Shown one piece after another: positions 23,796-33,897 of a stretch of DNA of 64,000 bases. Each line of letters starts with the position of its first letter. Positions within the stretch are counted from its first letter, which is position 1. The notes beneath the pieces were generated by a model. It did no database searches, had not been told where the DNA came from, and worked only from the letters and a program-made list of their open reading frames with translations. The translations under genes were made by a program, and so were the position numbers. The stretch is from Neotamlana laminarinivorans (GTDB lineage Bacteria > Bacteroidota > Bacteroidia > Flavobacteriales > Flavobacteriaceae), in the NCBI RefSeq assembly GCF_020523925.1, contig NZ_JAJAPW010000003.1, positions 186,001-250,000 on the forward strand. Reading direction: 5' to 3'.

Positions 23796-24368
23796 CTATC
23801 TGTTTGTTCTAGATTTAATATTGGCTTCGCATAGCTTTATAATTTCAGCAATACGTTTTTGTTTTGTTTCTTTACGTTTAGCTTGGTTTAACCAATATAA
23901 ATAGCTTTTTCTGTAAGATGGGGCAAAATTATTAAAGTTATTAAATGCTTTTGTGTTTTGCTTAAATTCTATTTGTAATTCTTCAGGAATTATACCTTTT
24001 TCAACATCATCTAAAGCAAACCAACTTTTATTTTCTTTTGCAATTTCAATACTTTTTAATCCGCTTTCGTGCATTAAATTTTCTTTAATTAAAGAATCAA
24101 TGTAACGTTTGTTTACGGCGCTCCAAACACTTTTAGCATTTCTAGGAGAAAAATATTGTTGACGTTTACCATTGCCTAAACTTTTTACAGTAGAATCTAT
24201 CCAACCATAGCAAAGCGCAACTTTTACTGCTTCTTCCCAGCGCATAGATGCAGCTTCATGATTTACTTTATAAAAAATTAAATATACACCTTTGCAAGAA
24301 TTATAGTTGCAGTGTAACCAGGTTCTCCATTCTGTGTCATTTTTAAAATAAAGTTTTTGAACAGACAA
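23796..24368 (-). CDS. YdeI/OmpD-associated family protein
   Basis: 190 aa. N-terminal block LYFKNDTEWRTWLHCNY, then the conserved EEAVKVALCYGWIDSTVK and YFSPRNAKSVWSAVNKRYI typical of the YdeI/OmpD-associated family (sometimes labelled bacteriocin-protection). C-terminal YRKSYLYWLNQAKRKETKQ is the second conserved block. Molecular function is not established. It starts 3 nt after the M1 peptidase gene in the opposite order of transcription (downstream in the same strand), so may be its operon partner. Confidence 0.85.
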   Translation of the reverse strand: MSVQKLYFKNDTEWRTWLHCNYNSCKGVYLIFYKVNHEAASMRWEEAVKVALCYGWIDSTVKSLGNGKRQQYFSPRNAKSVWSAVNKRYIDSLIKENLMHESGLKSIEIAKENKSWFALDDVEKGIIPEELQIEFKQNTKAFNNFNNFAPSYRKSYLYWLNQAKRKETKQKRIAEIIKLCEANIKSRTNR

Positions 24369-24371
24369 TTT

Positions 24372-26009
24372 TTAAAGTTTTTCAGAATTTATATAGAAAT
24401 TTCTATCCACAATCAATTTAGGGTTTTTAGCAGGTAGTTCAAGCGTTTGCCAATTAATATTCGGTTTAAGCCACATTTCCTCATTATCAATAGTAACTTT
24501 TACAGGCATTTCAAAATCTTTAACTATTTGCGAATAGCGGTATTTTAAGGTTTTACCTTGTATTGAATATTCTAGTTTAGGTATGCGAGTATCTCTTAAA
24601 TATTGATTAAAAAAAGCATTTAAATTCATATAAGACTCTCTACTTAAAAAATCTTCAATATCTTTTGTTGTTACTGTTTTATGATAAAACTCTACATTCA
24701 TTCGTCTTAAAATTTGTCGCCACCTTTCATCATCTTTAATTAACTGCCTTAATGTATGAAGCATGTTTGCCCCTTTGTAGTACATGTCGCCAGAACCTTC
24801 TTTGTTAACATTATAAGGGCCAATAATAGGTTTGTCGTTACGAATTTTTCTTCGTGTACCAATAACATAATCTGCAGAGGCATCTTTACCGTAATAATAG
24901 TCTAAAAATAAATTTTCGGAATAAGCGGTGAAGCTTTCATGAATCCACATATCGGCAATATCTTTATTGGTAATATTATTGGCAAACCATTCGTGACCCG
25001 ATTCGTGAATAATAATAAAATCGAATTTTAATCCCCAACCTGTTCCAGATAAATCGCTACCTAAATAACCCGTTTTGTATTGGTTTCCATAAGTTACAGA
25101 ACTTTGGTGTTCCATACCTAAATACGGCACTTCAACCAATTTATAACCATCTTTATAAAACGGATATTGCCCAAACCAATGCTCGAAAGCTTTCATCATT
25201 TTAGGGGCATCTTTAAAGTGGTTTTTAGCTTTTTCAAGATTATCTCTTAAAACATAATAATCCATATCCAAGTTTCCAGCCATACCATCATAAACTTCAG
25301 AGAAGTGCGCATAATCGCCAATATTAATATTCACTCCATAATTGTTAATTGGGTTGCCAACAAACCATGTATAGGTTTTAGTGTCTCCAATTTGTTCTAC
25401 TTTTCGTAATCTTCCGTTAGAAACATCCATTAATTTTGACGGTACATTTACACTAATTTGCATACTATCAACTTCGTCATACATATGGTCTTTGCAAGGC
25501 CACCACACACTGGCGCCCAAACCTTGACAAGAGGTAGCTATAAAATGATTGCCATTTTTATCTTTTTTCCAAGAAAAACCTCCATCCCATGGGGCTCTTT
25601 TGGCTTCACGCGGATGACCTTCGTAATAAACATCAACAGTTTGTATACTTCCAATATCTTGTGTTGCTTTTAGTGTGATAAAATGCGCATTACCATCGTG
25701 TTTTAAATCTAAAGTATCATTATTCTGTATGGCATAAAGCATTTTTAAAGGCTCTTGTAAATCTATTTGAAGCACAGAATTAGGCTTTAAAACTTTATAT
25801 TGAATGGTATTTTTACCAGATATAAATTTATTTTCTGGGCTTACTTTTACATTTAAATTATAGTAAGTTAAATCCCACCATTCGCGTTCTGGAGTTATGC
25901 TTCCACGAAGCGTATCTTGATGTGTAAAAGTTGATTTTTTAGATATTAGTCCTTGTCCGCATGCGCTATTAAACACTAAACAGACCAAACAGTATAATAG
26001 TTTTTTCAT
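24372..26009 (-). CDS. M1-family zinc metallopeptidase, exported
   Basis: 545 aa, shorter than full aminopeptidase N. Signal peptide MKKLLYCLVCLVFNSACGQG; C17 may be a lipobox Cys, though the -3 residue is not ideal. An N-terminal beta-sandwich precedes the gluzincin domain. The exopeptidase motif reads GMEHQ in place of GAMEN. The zinc site is H335-E336-x2-H339 with E358 (HESGHEW...WIHES). It lacks the large C-terminal helical domain of classical M1 enzymes, as in other Bacteroidota short M1 peptidases. Likely periplasmic or surface peptide degradation. Transcribed with its neighbours on the minus strand. Confidence 0.92.
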   Translation of the reverse strand: MKKLLYCLVCLVFNSACGQGLISKKSTFTHQDTLRGSITPEREWWDLTYYNLNVKVSPENKFISGKNTIQYKVLKPNSVLQIDLQEPLKMLYAIQNNDTLDLKHDGNAHFITLKATQDIGSIQTVDVYYEGHPREAKRAPWDGGFSWKKDKNGNHFIATSCQGLGASVWWPCKDHMYDEVDSMQISVNVPSKLMDVSNGRLRKVEQIGDTKTYTWFVGNPINNYGVNINIGDYAHFSEVYDGMAGNLDMDYYVLRDNLEKAKNHFKDAPKMMKAFEHWFGQYPFYKDGYKLVEVPYLGMEHQSSVTYGNQYKTGYLGSDLSGTGWGLKFDFIIIHESGHEWFANNITNKDIADMWIHESFTAYSENLFLDYYYGKDASADYVIGTRRKIRNDKPIIGPYNVNKEGSGDMYYKGANMLHTLRQLIKDDERWRQILRRMNVEFYHKTVTTKDIEDFLSRESYMNLNAFFNQYLRDTRIPKLEYSIQGKTLKYRYSQIVKDFEMPVKVTIDNEEMWLKPNINWQTLELPAKNPKLIVDRNFYINSEKL

Positions 26010-26078
26010 TAAAATTGTATGTAAAGGCTGTAATTTTAGTTAAAAAATAAGTTATGATCTCTTAAAGGCATCATAAAT

Positions 26079-27413
26079 TTAGTTTTTAAATGTTTTATTT
26101 GGAAATACAACAACACTTTCAAACCCATTTTCTCCAACCGATGATACGCCAAAAAAGTAATTATCTATAACAATACCATCAAGAGTAAACTCGGTAATAT
26201 TTTCAACGTAACGACTATTATCCCAAGTTGGAGATGTAGTATCTCTCCAGTAAATTTTATAACCTTTGGCGCCATCAACTTTATCCCATTTTAATTTTGC
26301 AGAAGCCTCTACAATACCACCAATAGCAACATTAGTTGGTTGAGGTGGTGCCCAGGCTAAACTAGCCAAATTTATTGCATTAACTGCTGTTAGTTTTTTA
26401 GCATAATTAAAATTTACATGCTCGATAACATCACCGTATTTTATACCGTTTTCTTCACGAACATCTTGATGCTGTTGGGTATAGTTTTCGTGTGCTTCCA
26501 TAATACGAATACCAGCAAAACCTAAATCATTAAACGGACGATGATGCCCTCCACGTCCAAAGCGATCTAACCTATAAACCATCATTGGGTTCATGTCTGG
26601 CATATACGTTTTTACATTTTCATGAACATATCGTGCTAATTGGCGCGAAATACCATCAACTTCACCGCCGTAAAAACGTCTTAACTGGCGCTGTTTTTCC
26701 GTTTCGTTGGCAGGTACAGGTTCAGAAAATATTCTAAATGTTTTATTATCAATAACGCCGTCTACACCTTTTATGTTTCCAATCATGTCGTTATTAAAAA
26801 CACCAATGATGTCCCAATTGTTTTCTTTTGCATATTTGGCTAAACCTGCTCCTCCAAAAAGGCCTTGTTCTTCTCCAGATAAACCAACATAAACGATGCT
26901 GCTTTCAAACTTGTACTTGCTTAAAACTCTTGCTGCTTCAATGGTACCAGCCATTCCAGAAGCATTATCGTTAGCTCCGGGTGCATCGGTTGTAAAATCC
27001 ATAGTATTGCTAGCACGAGAATCAATATCACCACTCATTATAATATAACGGTTTGGATATTTTGTGCCTTTTTGTATCGCCACAACATTTACAACCCAAG
27101 CATCATGTGGTACACGACGGTTACCAGCTTTGGTTACTAAATCTTTTTGATAAAAAACGTCAATACAATCATTACACGATTGAGATATGGTTTCGAATTC
27201 CTTTTTTATCCAACGTCTTGCAGCACCAATGCCTCTCGTGTTTGAAATAGTATCGCTAAATGTATTGCGTGTGCCAAAATTAACTAGGGTTTGTATATCG
27301 TTTTCAATGCGATTTGCTGAAACGTTTTTAATAATATCGTAAATTTTAGAACTGGTTTGTGCGGATAAGGTAGTGGTTAAAATTAATGCGAATACTAGCT
27401 TAAGGTTTTTCAT
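26079..27413 (-). CDS. M28-family peptidase with C-terminal fibronectin type III domain, exported
   Basis: 444 aa. Signal peptide (MKNLKLVFALILTTTLSAQT). The M28 fold has the metal-site segments DAPGANDNASGMAGT, SGEEQGLFG and NNDMIGN, and the last His in RIMEAHENYTQQH. The first ligand segment reads SGDIDSR, where M28 enzymes usually have G-H-x-D-S, so the first zinc His is Asp here. Residues about 355-440 form an FN3-like domain (PTNVAIGGIVEASAKLKWD...). Probably a secreted or periplasmic aminopeptidase. 2 nt after the DUF6265-like gene. Confidence 0.85.
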   Translation of the reverse strand: MKNLKLVFALILTTTLSAQTSSKIYDIIKNVSANRIENDIQTLVNFGTRNTFSDTISNTRGIGAARRWIKKEFETISQSCNDCIDVFYQKDLVTKAGNRRVPHDAWVVNVVAIQKGTKYPNRYIIMSGDIDSRASNTMDFTTDAPGANDNASGMAGTIEAARVLSKYKFESSIVYVGLSGEEQGLFGGAGLAKYAKENNWDIIGVFNNDMIGNIKGVDGVIDNKTFRIFSEPVPANETEKQRQLRRFYGGEVDGISRQLARYVHENVKTYMPDMNPMMVYRLDRFGRGGHHRPFNDLGFAGIRIMEAHENYTQQHQDVREENGIKYGDVIEHVNFNYAKKLTAVNAINLASLAWAPPQPTNVAIGGIVEASAKLKWDKVDGAKGYKIYWRDTTSPTWDNSRYVENITEFTLDGIVIDNYFFGVSSVGENGFESVVVFPNKTFKN

Positions 27414-27415
27414 TA

Positions 27416-27883
27416 TTATTTTTTATAATTGAATTTTACGTTTTCTATATTACCATTCTCATCTTTAATATCGACATAAACATTCATTTCAGTGTCGTTT
27501 ACTTTTTCGAAAGTCATGCCTTTAAAAATAGCTTTGGTTGATGTGAGTTTTATTAAAGGGAAATCTACAGTTTCGTCTTTGGTTTCCCAACCTTTTAAGT
27601 CGTTTCCAAAATGTTTTAGTTGAAGTATTAAAGAGTTTTCAATTTCTCTGATGATTTCAATTTCATAGAAAACTACTTCGTTTTTATCTATAAGTTTAAA
27701 AGTTGCCATCATGGATCCACCTGATGGTTTGCTCCAATTTTCTTCGGTTTTCCCACCAAAGGCTTCACCTTTCCAGTTTCCAGATATCCATGCTATATTT
27801 TTTAGTTTTGGAGCAAGAGTTTTTTCAGTTTGCGAAAAACAAATAGAAGTAGAGAAGAGCAAAAGAAGCAATAAAAATTTCAT
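27416..27883 (-). CDS. DUF6265-like secreted protein
   Basis: 155 aa. A signal peptide (MKFLLLLLLFSTSICFSQ) is followed by a small beta-barrel-like domain with the conserved IAWISGNWKGEAFGGKTEENWS and GGSMMATFKL blocks seen in DUF6265 proteins. No function is known. First gene of the minus-strand run DUF6265 - M28 - M1 - YdeI; it starts just downstream of the terminator of the beta-oxidation operon. Confidence 0.75.
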   Translation of the reverse strand: MKFLLLLLLFSTSICFSQTEKTLAPKLKNIAWISGNWKGEAFGGKTEENWSKPSGGSMMATFKLIDKNEVVFYEIEIIREIENSLILQLKHFGNDLKGWETKDETVDFPLIKLTSTKAIFKGMTFEKVNDTEMNVYVDIKDENGNIENVKFNYKK

Positions 27884-27908
27884 AGATTTATTTTTAACTA
27901 AAAGTAAT

Positions 27909-27946
27909 AAAAAATAAAAACGCCTCGAAATTTATTTCAAGACGTT
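27909..27946 (-). terminator. Rho-independent terminator of the fad operon
   Basis: On the minus strand, AACGTCTTGAAAT pairs with ATTTCGAGGCGTT (27946-27919), followed by a T-rich tract (27918-27909). It lies 43 nt after the acyl-CoA dehydrogenase stop. Confidence 0.85.
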
Positions 27947-27988
27947 CCTTAAATTTGAATTAGTCACTCAAAAACCGCTAATAGATAA

Positions 27989-29800
27989 TTAAAAGCAGTA
28001 TTTATTTTCAGTTATTACTTTGTTAGCAATAATATTTCTTAATTCTATAATGTTTGGCATGTTAACGTATTTAATATAACGTTTCAATCCCATAAGCATC
28101 ATGCGTTGTTCGTCGCCCGAAGAAAACGATATAATAGAATGTTTTCCTGCGGTTTCAATAACATCAATAGCATGAAATAGGTTTAATTTTGCCATAGCTA
28201 TTTGCTCTTTTACTTTATCTTCGCCTTCTTTTTTAGCTAATTTTTCTGCTCTTAAAATAGCAGATTCTGCTAAATAAATTTGAATTAAAATATCTGATGC
28301 GGCTAGCATTAGTTGTTGTTGGTGTTCCATTTTTTCACCATACTTTTCTAGAGCAGCCCCAGCTACCATCAAAAATAACTTTTTTAGGTTTTTTATAATA
28401 CTTTTTTCTTCAGAAAATAATTCTGAAAAATCTGGAGTTTCAAAAGACGGAATTCCCATTAATTCATCTTTAACAGCCATTGCAGGCGCTAACAAATCGA
28501 CATGGCCACGCATGGCTTTTTTAATTAGCATGCCAATACTTAACATACGGTTAATTTCGTTAGTACCTTCGTAAATTCTTGCAATACGAGCATCTCTCCA
28601 AGCCGATTCTATTGGTGTTTCTTCAGAGAATCCCATACCTCCAAATATTTGAATGCCTTCGTCTGTACAGTGTTGGGTATGTTCGGAAACCGCTACTTTT
28701 AAAATAGAACATTCAATAGCATACTCTTCAACACCTTTTAGTTCTGCTTCTTGGTGTGTATCTTTACCATTGTTTTTTCTAATTTCAATACGGTCTTCAA
28801 TATTTTTTGCAGCACGGTAACTTGCAGATTCACCTACCCAACAATTTGTAGACATTTCAGCTATTTTTTGACGAATAGCGCCAAAGCTAGAAATAGGTGT
28901 TTTAAATTGAATACGTTCGTTAGCATATTTAACCGATTCTGTTATAGTACGACGTTGCGCATCTAAACAAGCTGCTGCTAATTTAATTCTACCAACGTTA
29001 AGTGCATTCATTGCAATTTTGAAACCGTTACCACGAGTAGAAAGCATATTTTCAACTGGTACTACAGTTTCATTAAAAAATACTTGACGAGTAGAAGAAG
29101 CTCGGATACCCAATTTGTGCTCTTCTTCTCCTAAAGTAATACCATTAGGGTTATTGGGGTCGTATTCTACTATAAATCCAGTAATGTTTTTATCGTCTTC
29201 AATACGGGCAAAAACAATCATTAAACTACAGAAACCAGCGTTAGAAATCCACATTTTCTGTCCTGTAATTTTATATGTTTTACCATCTTCAGATAAAACA
29301 GCTTTTGTTTTTCCAGAGTTTGCATCACTACCTGCACTTGGCTCGGTTAAACAGTAAGAACCAAACCACTCTCCAGAAGCTAATTTCGGCACGTATTTTT
29401 GTTTTTGCTCTTCGTTACCATAAAGTGTAATTGGCATGGTGCCAATACCCGTGTGTGCACCAAAAGCAGTACTAAAAGACCCTGTTGCTCCGGAAATATA
29501 ATCACAGACTAACATGGTTGAAACAAAGCCCATGCCCATGCCTCCATATTCCTCTGGAACAGAAATGCCTAAAAAACCAAGCTCACCAGCTTTTCGCATC
29601 ACTTCTTCCGTTAAGGCGTAATCTTTTTTCTCGAATTGTGGCTTTTTAGCCCAAAGTTCTCTGTCTACAAATTCGGTAACAGCTTCTTTCATCATTAGCT
29701 GTTCCTCGTTAAAATCTTCTGGTGTAAAAATGTCTTGACAATCTGATTCTTTAACTAAGAATTGACCGCCACGTAGTATGTCTTTTTCTGTTGTTTCCAT
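27989..29800 (-). CDS. Acyl-CoA dehydrogenase (beta-oxidation)
   Basis: 603 aa, the long acyl-CoA dehydrogenase type with an extra C-terminal helical part. FAD and substrate segments are CLTEPSAGSDANSGKT, KMWISNAG and the catalytic-region GMGFSEETPIESAWRDARIARIYEGTNEINRML, where the Glu of YEGTNE is the expected base. It oxidises acyl-CoA to trans-2-enoyl-CoA in the cytoplasm. It is the last gene of the marR-fadB-fadA-acd operon, 11 nt after the thiolase. The C-terminal EYGEK/QQQLMLAASDIL region is typical of Bacteroidota members. Confidence 0.93.
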   Translation of the reverse strand: METTEKDILRGGQFLVKESDCQDIFTPEDFNEEQLMMKEAVTEFVDRELWAKKPQFEKKDYALTEEVMRKAGELGFLGISVPEEYGGMGMGFVSTMLVCDYISGATGSFSTAFGAHTGIGTMPITLYGNEEQKQKYVPKLASGEWFGSYCLTEPSAGSDANSGKTKAVLSEDGKTYKITGQKMWISNAGFCSLMIVFARIEDDKNITGFIVEYDPNNPNGITLGEEEHKLGIRASSTRQVFFNETVVPVENMLSTRGNGFKIAMNALNVGRIKLAAACLDAQRRTITESVKYANERIQFKTPISSFGAIRQKIAEMSTNCWVGESASYRAAKNIEDRIEIRKNNGKDTHQEAELKGVEEYAIECSILKVAVSEHTQHCTDEGIQIFGGMGFSEETPIESAWRDARIARIYEGTNEINRMLSIGMLIKKAMRGHVDLLAPAMAVKDELMGIPSFETPDFSELFSEEKSIIKNLKKLFLMVAGAALEKYGEKMEHQQQLMLAASDILIQIYLAESAILRAEKLAKKEGEDKVKEQIAMAKLNLFHAIDVIETAGKHSIISFSSGDEQRMMLMGLKRYIKYVNMPNIIELRNIIANKVITENKYCF

Positions 29801-29811
29801 TGTTTAATAGT

Positions 29812-31002
29812 TTAGTTTAAAAATTCAAAAATTCCGCAAGCACCTTGCCCGGTACCGACACACATTGTTACGGCACCATATTTACCACTCATGTTACGCT
29901 TTCTCATTTCATCAAATAATTGAACAGAAAGTTTAGTTCCTGTGCACCCTAGTGGATGACCAAGAGCAATGGCGCCTCCGTTTACATTCACAAGGTCCGG
30001 ATTTAAACCAAGCTCACGTATTACGGCTATTGATTGCGAAGCAAATGCTTCATTTAACTCGATTAATTCTAAATCGTTTTGTTTTAAATTGGCTTGAGCT
30101 AATGCTTTTGGGATGGCTTTTACAGGGCCAATTCCCATGATGCGAGGTTCTACACCCGCAGCGGCGTAACTAACTAAACGTGCTATTGGTTTTAGACCTA
30201 ATTCGTTAACCATGTCTTCGCTCATTACCATTGCGAAGGCAGCACCATCACTCATTTGCGATGAGTTTCCTGCTGTTACACTTCCGCCTTGAGCGAAAAC
30301 AGGACGAAGTTTAGATAAAATTTCTATGCTAGTGCCTTTTCTTGGTCCTTCGTCTTTATTAACGGTATATGTTTTACTTGCTTTTTTTCCGTTTTCGTCT
30401 ACGTAAATTTGTTCTACATCAATAGGAACAATTTGGTCTTGAAAACGATCTTCAGCTTGAGCCTTTAAAGCTTTTATATGCGAGTTATAAGCAAATTCAT
30501 CTTGATCTTCGCGAGATACTTTAAACTGATTTGCTACTGCTTCGGCAGTGTTTCCCATGCCCCAGTAATAATCTTCGTGACCTGCTTTTACCGTGTCGTA
30601 GTTTAATTCTGGTTTAAACCCCGTCATCGGCACAGAACTCATGCTTTCTGCACCACCTGCGATAATACAATCGGCCATTCCAGCTTGAATTTTTGCGGTA
30701 GCCATACCAATAGTTTCAATTCCTGAAGAACAAAAACGGTTTACAGTAACACCAGGAACATCAACCACATCTAATCCCATTAAGGAAATTAAGCGCGCCA
30801 TGTTAAGACCTTGAGCACCTTCTGGCATGGCATTTCCTACTATAACATCGTCTATACGTTTTGGGTCTAAGTTTGGCAACTCCTTCATCATGTATTTTAT
30901 GGTTTCGGCCGCCAATTCATCGGTTCTTTTAAAGCGGAACAATCCCTTTGGTGCTTTACCAACGGCTGTTCTGTATGCTTTTACTATATATGCTGTTTTC
31001 AT
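29812..31002 (-). CDS. fadA: Acetyl-CoA C-acyltransferase (3-ketoacyl-CoA thiolase)
   Basis: 396 aa, standard thiolase length. Nucleophile Cys in [15 protein letters not shown] (about residue 90), the [15 protein letters not shown] His loop and the [13 protein letters not shown] second Cys loop are all present. It cleaves 3-ketoacyl-CoA with CoA. The gene lies 7 nt after fadB and 11 nt before the acyl-CoA dehydrogenase. Confidence 0.94.
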   Translation of the reverse strand: MKTAYIVKAYRTAVGKAPKGLFRFKRTDELAAETIKYMMKELPNLDPKRIDDVIVGNAMPEGAQGLNMARLISLMGLDVVDVPGVTVNRFCSSGIETIGMATAKIQAGMADCIIAGGAESMSSVPMTGFKPELNYDTVKAGHEDYYWGMGNTAEAVANQFKVSREDQDEFAYNSHIKALKAQAEDRFQDQIVPIDVEQIYVDENGKKASKTYTVNKDEGPRKGTSIEILSKLRPVFAQGGSVTAGNSSQMSDGAAFAMVMSEDMVNELGLKPIARLVSYAAAGVEPRIMGIGPVKAIPKALAQANLKQNDLELIELNEAFASQSIAVIRELGLNPDLVNVNGGAIALGHPLGCTGTKLSVQLFDEMRKRNMSGKYGAVTMCVGTGQGACGIFEFLN

Positions 31003-31009
31003 TTTTTTC

Positions 31010-33418
31010 TTAGTTTCTTAAAGGTTTTCCAGTTTTAAGCATGTGCTGAATACGTTCAAGCGTTTTACGCTCTGTACAAAGACTTAAAAATGCTTCGCGT
31101 TCCAGATCTAATAAATACTGTTCGCTAACTTGTGTTGGTTCACTTAAATCGCCACCAGCCATTACGTAGGCCAGCTTATTTGCAATTTTTTGATCATGCT
31201 CGCTAATGTAATTGCTCGCTTCCATAGAGTCTGTTCCTACTAAAAACATACCTAAAGCTTGTTTTCCTAAAACTTTAACATCTTTTCGTTTAATGGGTTG
31301 GGTGTAGCCTTGTTCTGCCATTAATTTTGCGTAGGCTTTTGCTGTAGCTATTTGTCTGTCTTTATTAACAACCACAGCATCTTTTCCTTTTTGAAGAATG
31401 CCTAAATCGAAGGCTTCGTAAGCAGATGTTGATACTTTTGCCATACCAATAGTTAAGAAATATTCTTGAAGCACGTTTAATTTTACATCGCCTTTTTGGA
31501 ATAAATCTGAAGCTCTTAAAGCCATTTCTTTAGAGCCACCACCACCAGGAATTACACCAACACCAAATTCAACAAGACCAATGTAAGTTTCTGCTGCGGC
31601 AACAACTTTATCTGCATGCAGTGATAATTCGCAACCACCACCAAGTGTCATACCATGGGGAGCTGCAACGGTTGGAATAGAGGAGTAGCGCATACGCATC
31701 ATGGTGTCTTGGAAATATTTTATGGCCATGTTAAGCTCGTCGTATTCTTGCTCTACAGCCATCATGAATATCATGCCAATATTAGCACCTACCGAAAAAT
31801 TAGCGGCTTGGTTACCAATAACTAAACCTTGATAGTTTTTTTCTGCTAAATCTATAGCCTTGTTTAATCCGTTTAAAACATCGCCACCAATGGTGTTCAT
31901 TTTACTTTGGAACTCACAGTTTAAAATACCATCGCCTAAATCTTCAATTACAACACCTGAATTTTTAAATACTTCTTTAGATTTTCTAATATTATCTAAA
32001 ATAATAAAGGCATCTTGACCTGGAATTTTTGTTTGAGTTTTTGTAGGAATGTTATAAAAATAGGTTGCGCCATCTTTTACAGAATAAAATGATGAACTGC
32101 CAGTGGCAATCATATCATTTATCCAAGAAGCAGGTTTGTAACCTTCAGCCTTCATAATTTCAATTCCTTTTTCTACGCCAATGGCATCCCAAATTTGAAA
32201 CGGACCATGTTGCCAACCAAAACCAGCTTTCATGGCATCATCTATTTTATAGAGCTCATCGGTTATTTCAGGAATACGATTAGAAACATAGGCAAACATT
32301 GCCGCGAAGTTTTTACGATAAAAATCGCCTGCTTTATCTTTTCCTCCAACTAAAATTTTAAACCTGTCAGAAACATTCTCAATCGATTTCGTTAATTCTA
32401 AAGTTGAAAATTTGGCAGATTTCTTTTTTCTATATTCTAAGGTGTTTAGGTCTAATGATAAAATTTCACTTTTACCACCATCTCCTTTAACTTTTTTGTA
32501 GAATCCTTGTCCGGTTTTGCTACCTAACCATTTATTTTCCATCATGGTATTAATAAAATCTGGTAACTTAAAAAGCTCGTGGGCTTCGTCGTTAGGGCAG
32601 TTTTCATAAATTCCATTGGCAACATGTACAAGCGTATCTAGCCCAACCACATCTACAGTTCTAAATGTTGCAGATTTTGGACGACCAATAACAGGGCCAG
32701 TTAATTTATCTACTTCTTCAATAGTTAAATCGAGTTCTTTTACTAAATGAAATAGTGATTGAATACCAAAAATACCAATGCGATTCCCTATAAATGCAGG
32801 CGTATCTTTAGCTACTACAGAAGTTTTTCCAAGGAATTGTTCTCCGTAGCCATTTAAAAAGTCCAATACATCTTTTGAGGTTTTTGGACCTGGTATAATT
32901 TCGAATAATTTAAGATATCTGGCAGGGTTAAAAAAGTGTGTTCCGCAGAAATGTGCTTGAAAATCATCGCTTCTACCTTCACTCATAAACTTAATAGGAA
33001 TACCAGAGGTATTTGAGGTAATTAAAGTTCCGGGTGTACGGTGCTTGTCTAAGTTTTCAAATACTTTTTTCTTGATGTCTAGTCGTTCTACAACAACTTC
33101 AATAATCCAATCTACATCGGCCACTTTTGCAATATCGTCTTCTAAATTACCAGTGGTAATTCTGCTTGCAAATTTTTGGTGGTAAATTGGTGATGGTTTC
33201 GATTTTAAAGCGGTTTGCAACGCGTTGTTGACCAAACGGTTTCTAACGGCTTTGTTTTCTAGTGTTAATCCTTTTGCTTTTTCGGCATCGGTAAGTTCTC
33301 TTGGAACAATATCTAGTAGTAATACTTCTACGCCAATATTGGCGAAATGGCAAGCAATACCACTACCCATAATTCCAGAACCAATAACTGCTACTTTGTT
33401 AATAATTCGTTTATTCAT
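31010..33418 (-). CDS. fadB: 3-hydroxyacyl-CoA dehydrogenase / enoyl-CoA hydratase fusion (FadB-type)
   Basis: 802 aa. Order of domains: NAD-binding domain (VIGSGIMGSGIACHFA, residues about 10-200), HAD C-terminal domains with FFNPARYLKLFEII, then enoyl-CoA hydratase (about 500-720) with AAPHGMTLGGGCELSLHAD and GVGVIPGGGGSKEMALR. The order is the reverse of E. coli FadB, as in FadB-like proteins of Bacteroidota. It does the middle two steps of beta-oxidation. It begins 24 nt after marR, so it is controlled from the marR promoter. Confidence 0.94.
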   Translation of the reverse strand: MNKRIINKVAVIGSGIMGSGIACHFANIGVEVLLLDIVPRELTDAEKAKGLTLENKAVRNRLVNNALQTALKSKPSPIYHQKFASRITTGNLEDDIAKVADVDWIIEVVVERLDIKKKVFENLDKHRTPGTLITSNTSGIPIKFMSEGRSDDFQAHFCGTHFFNPARYLKLFEIIPGPKTSKDVLDFLNGYGEQFLGKTSVVAKDTPAFIGNRIGIFGIQSLFHLVKELDLTIEEVDKLTGPVIGRPKSATFRTVDVVGLDTLVHVANGIYENCPNDEAHELFKLPDFINTMMENKWLGSKTGQGFYKKVKGDGGKSEILSLDLNTLEYRKKKSAKFSTLELTKSIENVSDRFKILVGGKDKAGDFYRKNFAAMFAYVSNRIPEITDELYKIDDAMKAGFGWQHGPFQIWDAIGVEKGIEIMKAEGYKPASWINDMIATGSSSFYSVKDGATYFYNIPTKTQTKIPGQDAFIILDNIRKSKEVFKNSGVVIEDLGDGILNCEFQSKMNTIGGDVLNGLNKAIDLAEKNYQGLVIGNQAANFSVGANIGMIFMMAVEQEYDELNMAIKYFQDTMMRMRYSSIPTVAAPHGMTLGGGCELSLHADKVVAAAETYIGLVEFGVGVIPGGGGSKEMALRASDLFQKGDVKLNVLQEYFLTIGMAKVSTSAYEAFDLGILQKGKDAVVVNKDRQIATAKAYAKLMAEQGYTQPIKRKDVKVLGKQALGMFLVGTDSMEASNYISEHDQKIANKLAYVMAGGDLSEPTQVSEQYLLDLEREAFLSLCTERKTLERIQHMLKTGKPLRN

Positions 33419-33442
33419 GTTTAATTACAGTCTAAAATATGT

Positions 33443-33877
33443 TTAGTTATAAATTTTTTTATTTGATACAAGTTCGTTTATGGTTTCAGTGACTTGAAAA
33501 AAATGTTTTAATTTTTCATCAGGTATATTTTTTTTGATGGTTTCATTGAATGTGAGAACCCTTTCTCTAGAGTATTCTCTTTTTTCTCTACCAAATGTTG
33601 TTAATGTAATAATTACACCTCTACCATCTTCTGGGTTTGGGTTTCTCTGTATAAGGCCTTTTTTTTCCATTGTTTTTAAAATTCTGGAAAGGCTAGTGGC
33701 TTCCATTCCCATTTTTGGCCCAAGAGCTGTAGATGGAGTACCTTTTTCTGGGTCTATACTTAATAAAGTAAACCCTGTAGCCATCGTGCTTTCAAACTTT
33801 GCAGCTTCTTCGTTGTACATTTTTTGTACGTTAAGCCAAGTGGTTCTTAGCATGTAATCGATGGTTTTGTCTTTCAT
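33443..33877 (-). CDS. MarR-family regulator of the fad operon
   Basis: 144 aa. Winged HTH with TALGPKMGMEATSLSRILKTMEKKGLIQR (recognition helix) and the beta-wing NPEDGRGVIITLT. The first gene of the fad operon, 24 nt before fadB. A 24-bp perfect palindrome overlaps its promoter, so autorepression released by acyl-CoA or fatty acid is likely (inference by analogy with FadR-type MarR proteins). Confidence 0.92.
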   Translation of the reverse strand: MKDKTIDYMLRTTWLNVQKMYNEEAAKFESTMATGFTLLSIDPEKGTPSTALGPKMGMEATSLSRILKTMEKKGLIQRNPNPEDGRGVIITLTTFGREKREYSRERVLTFNETIKKNIPDEKLKHFFQVTETINELVSNKKIYN

Positions 33878-33897
33878 TATATATTCATAGATTTCTC

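Noticed and set aside
33534-33857. 107-codon open frame opposite the marR gene
   Set aside because: Antisense to a clear MarR protein; no features of its own.
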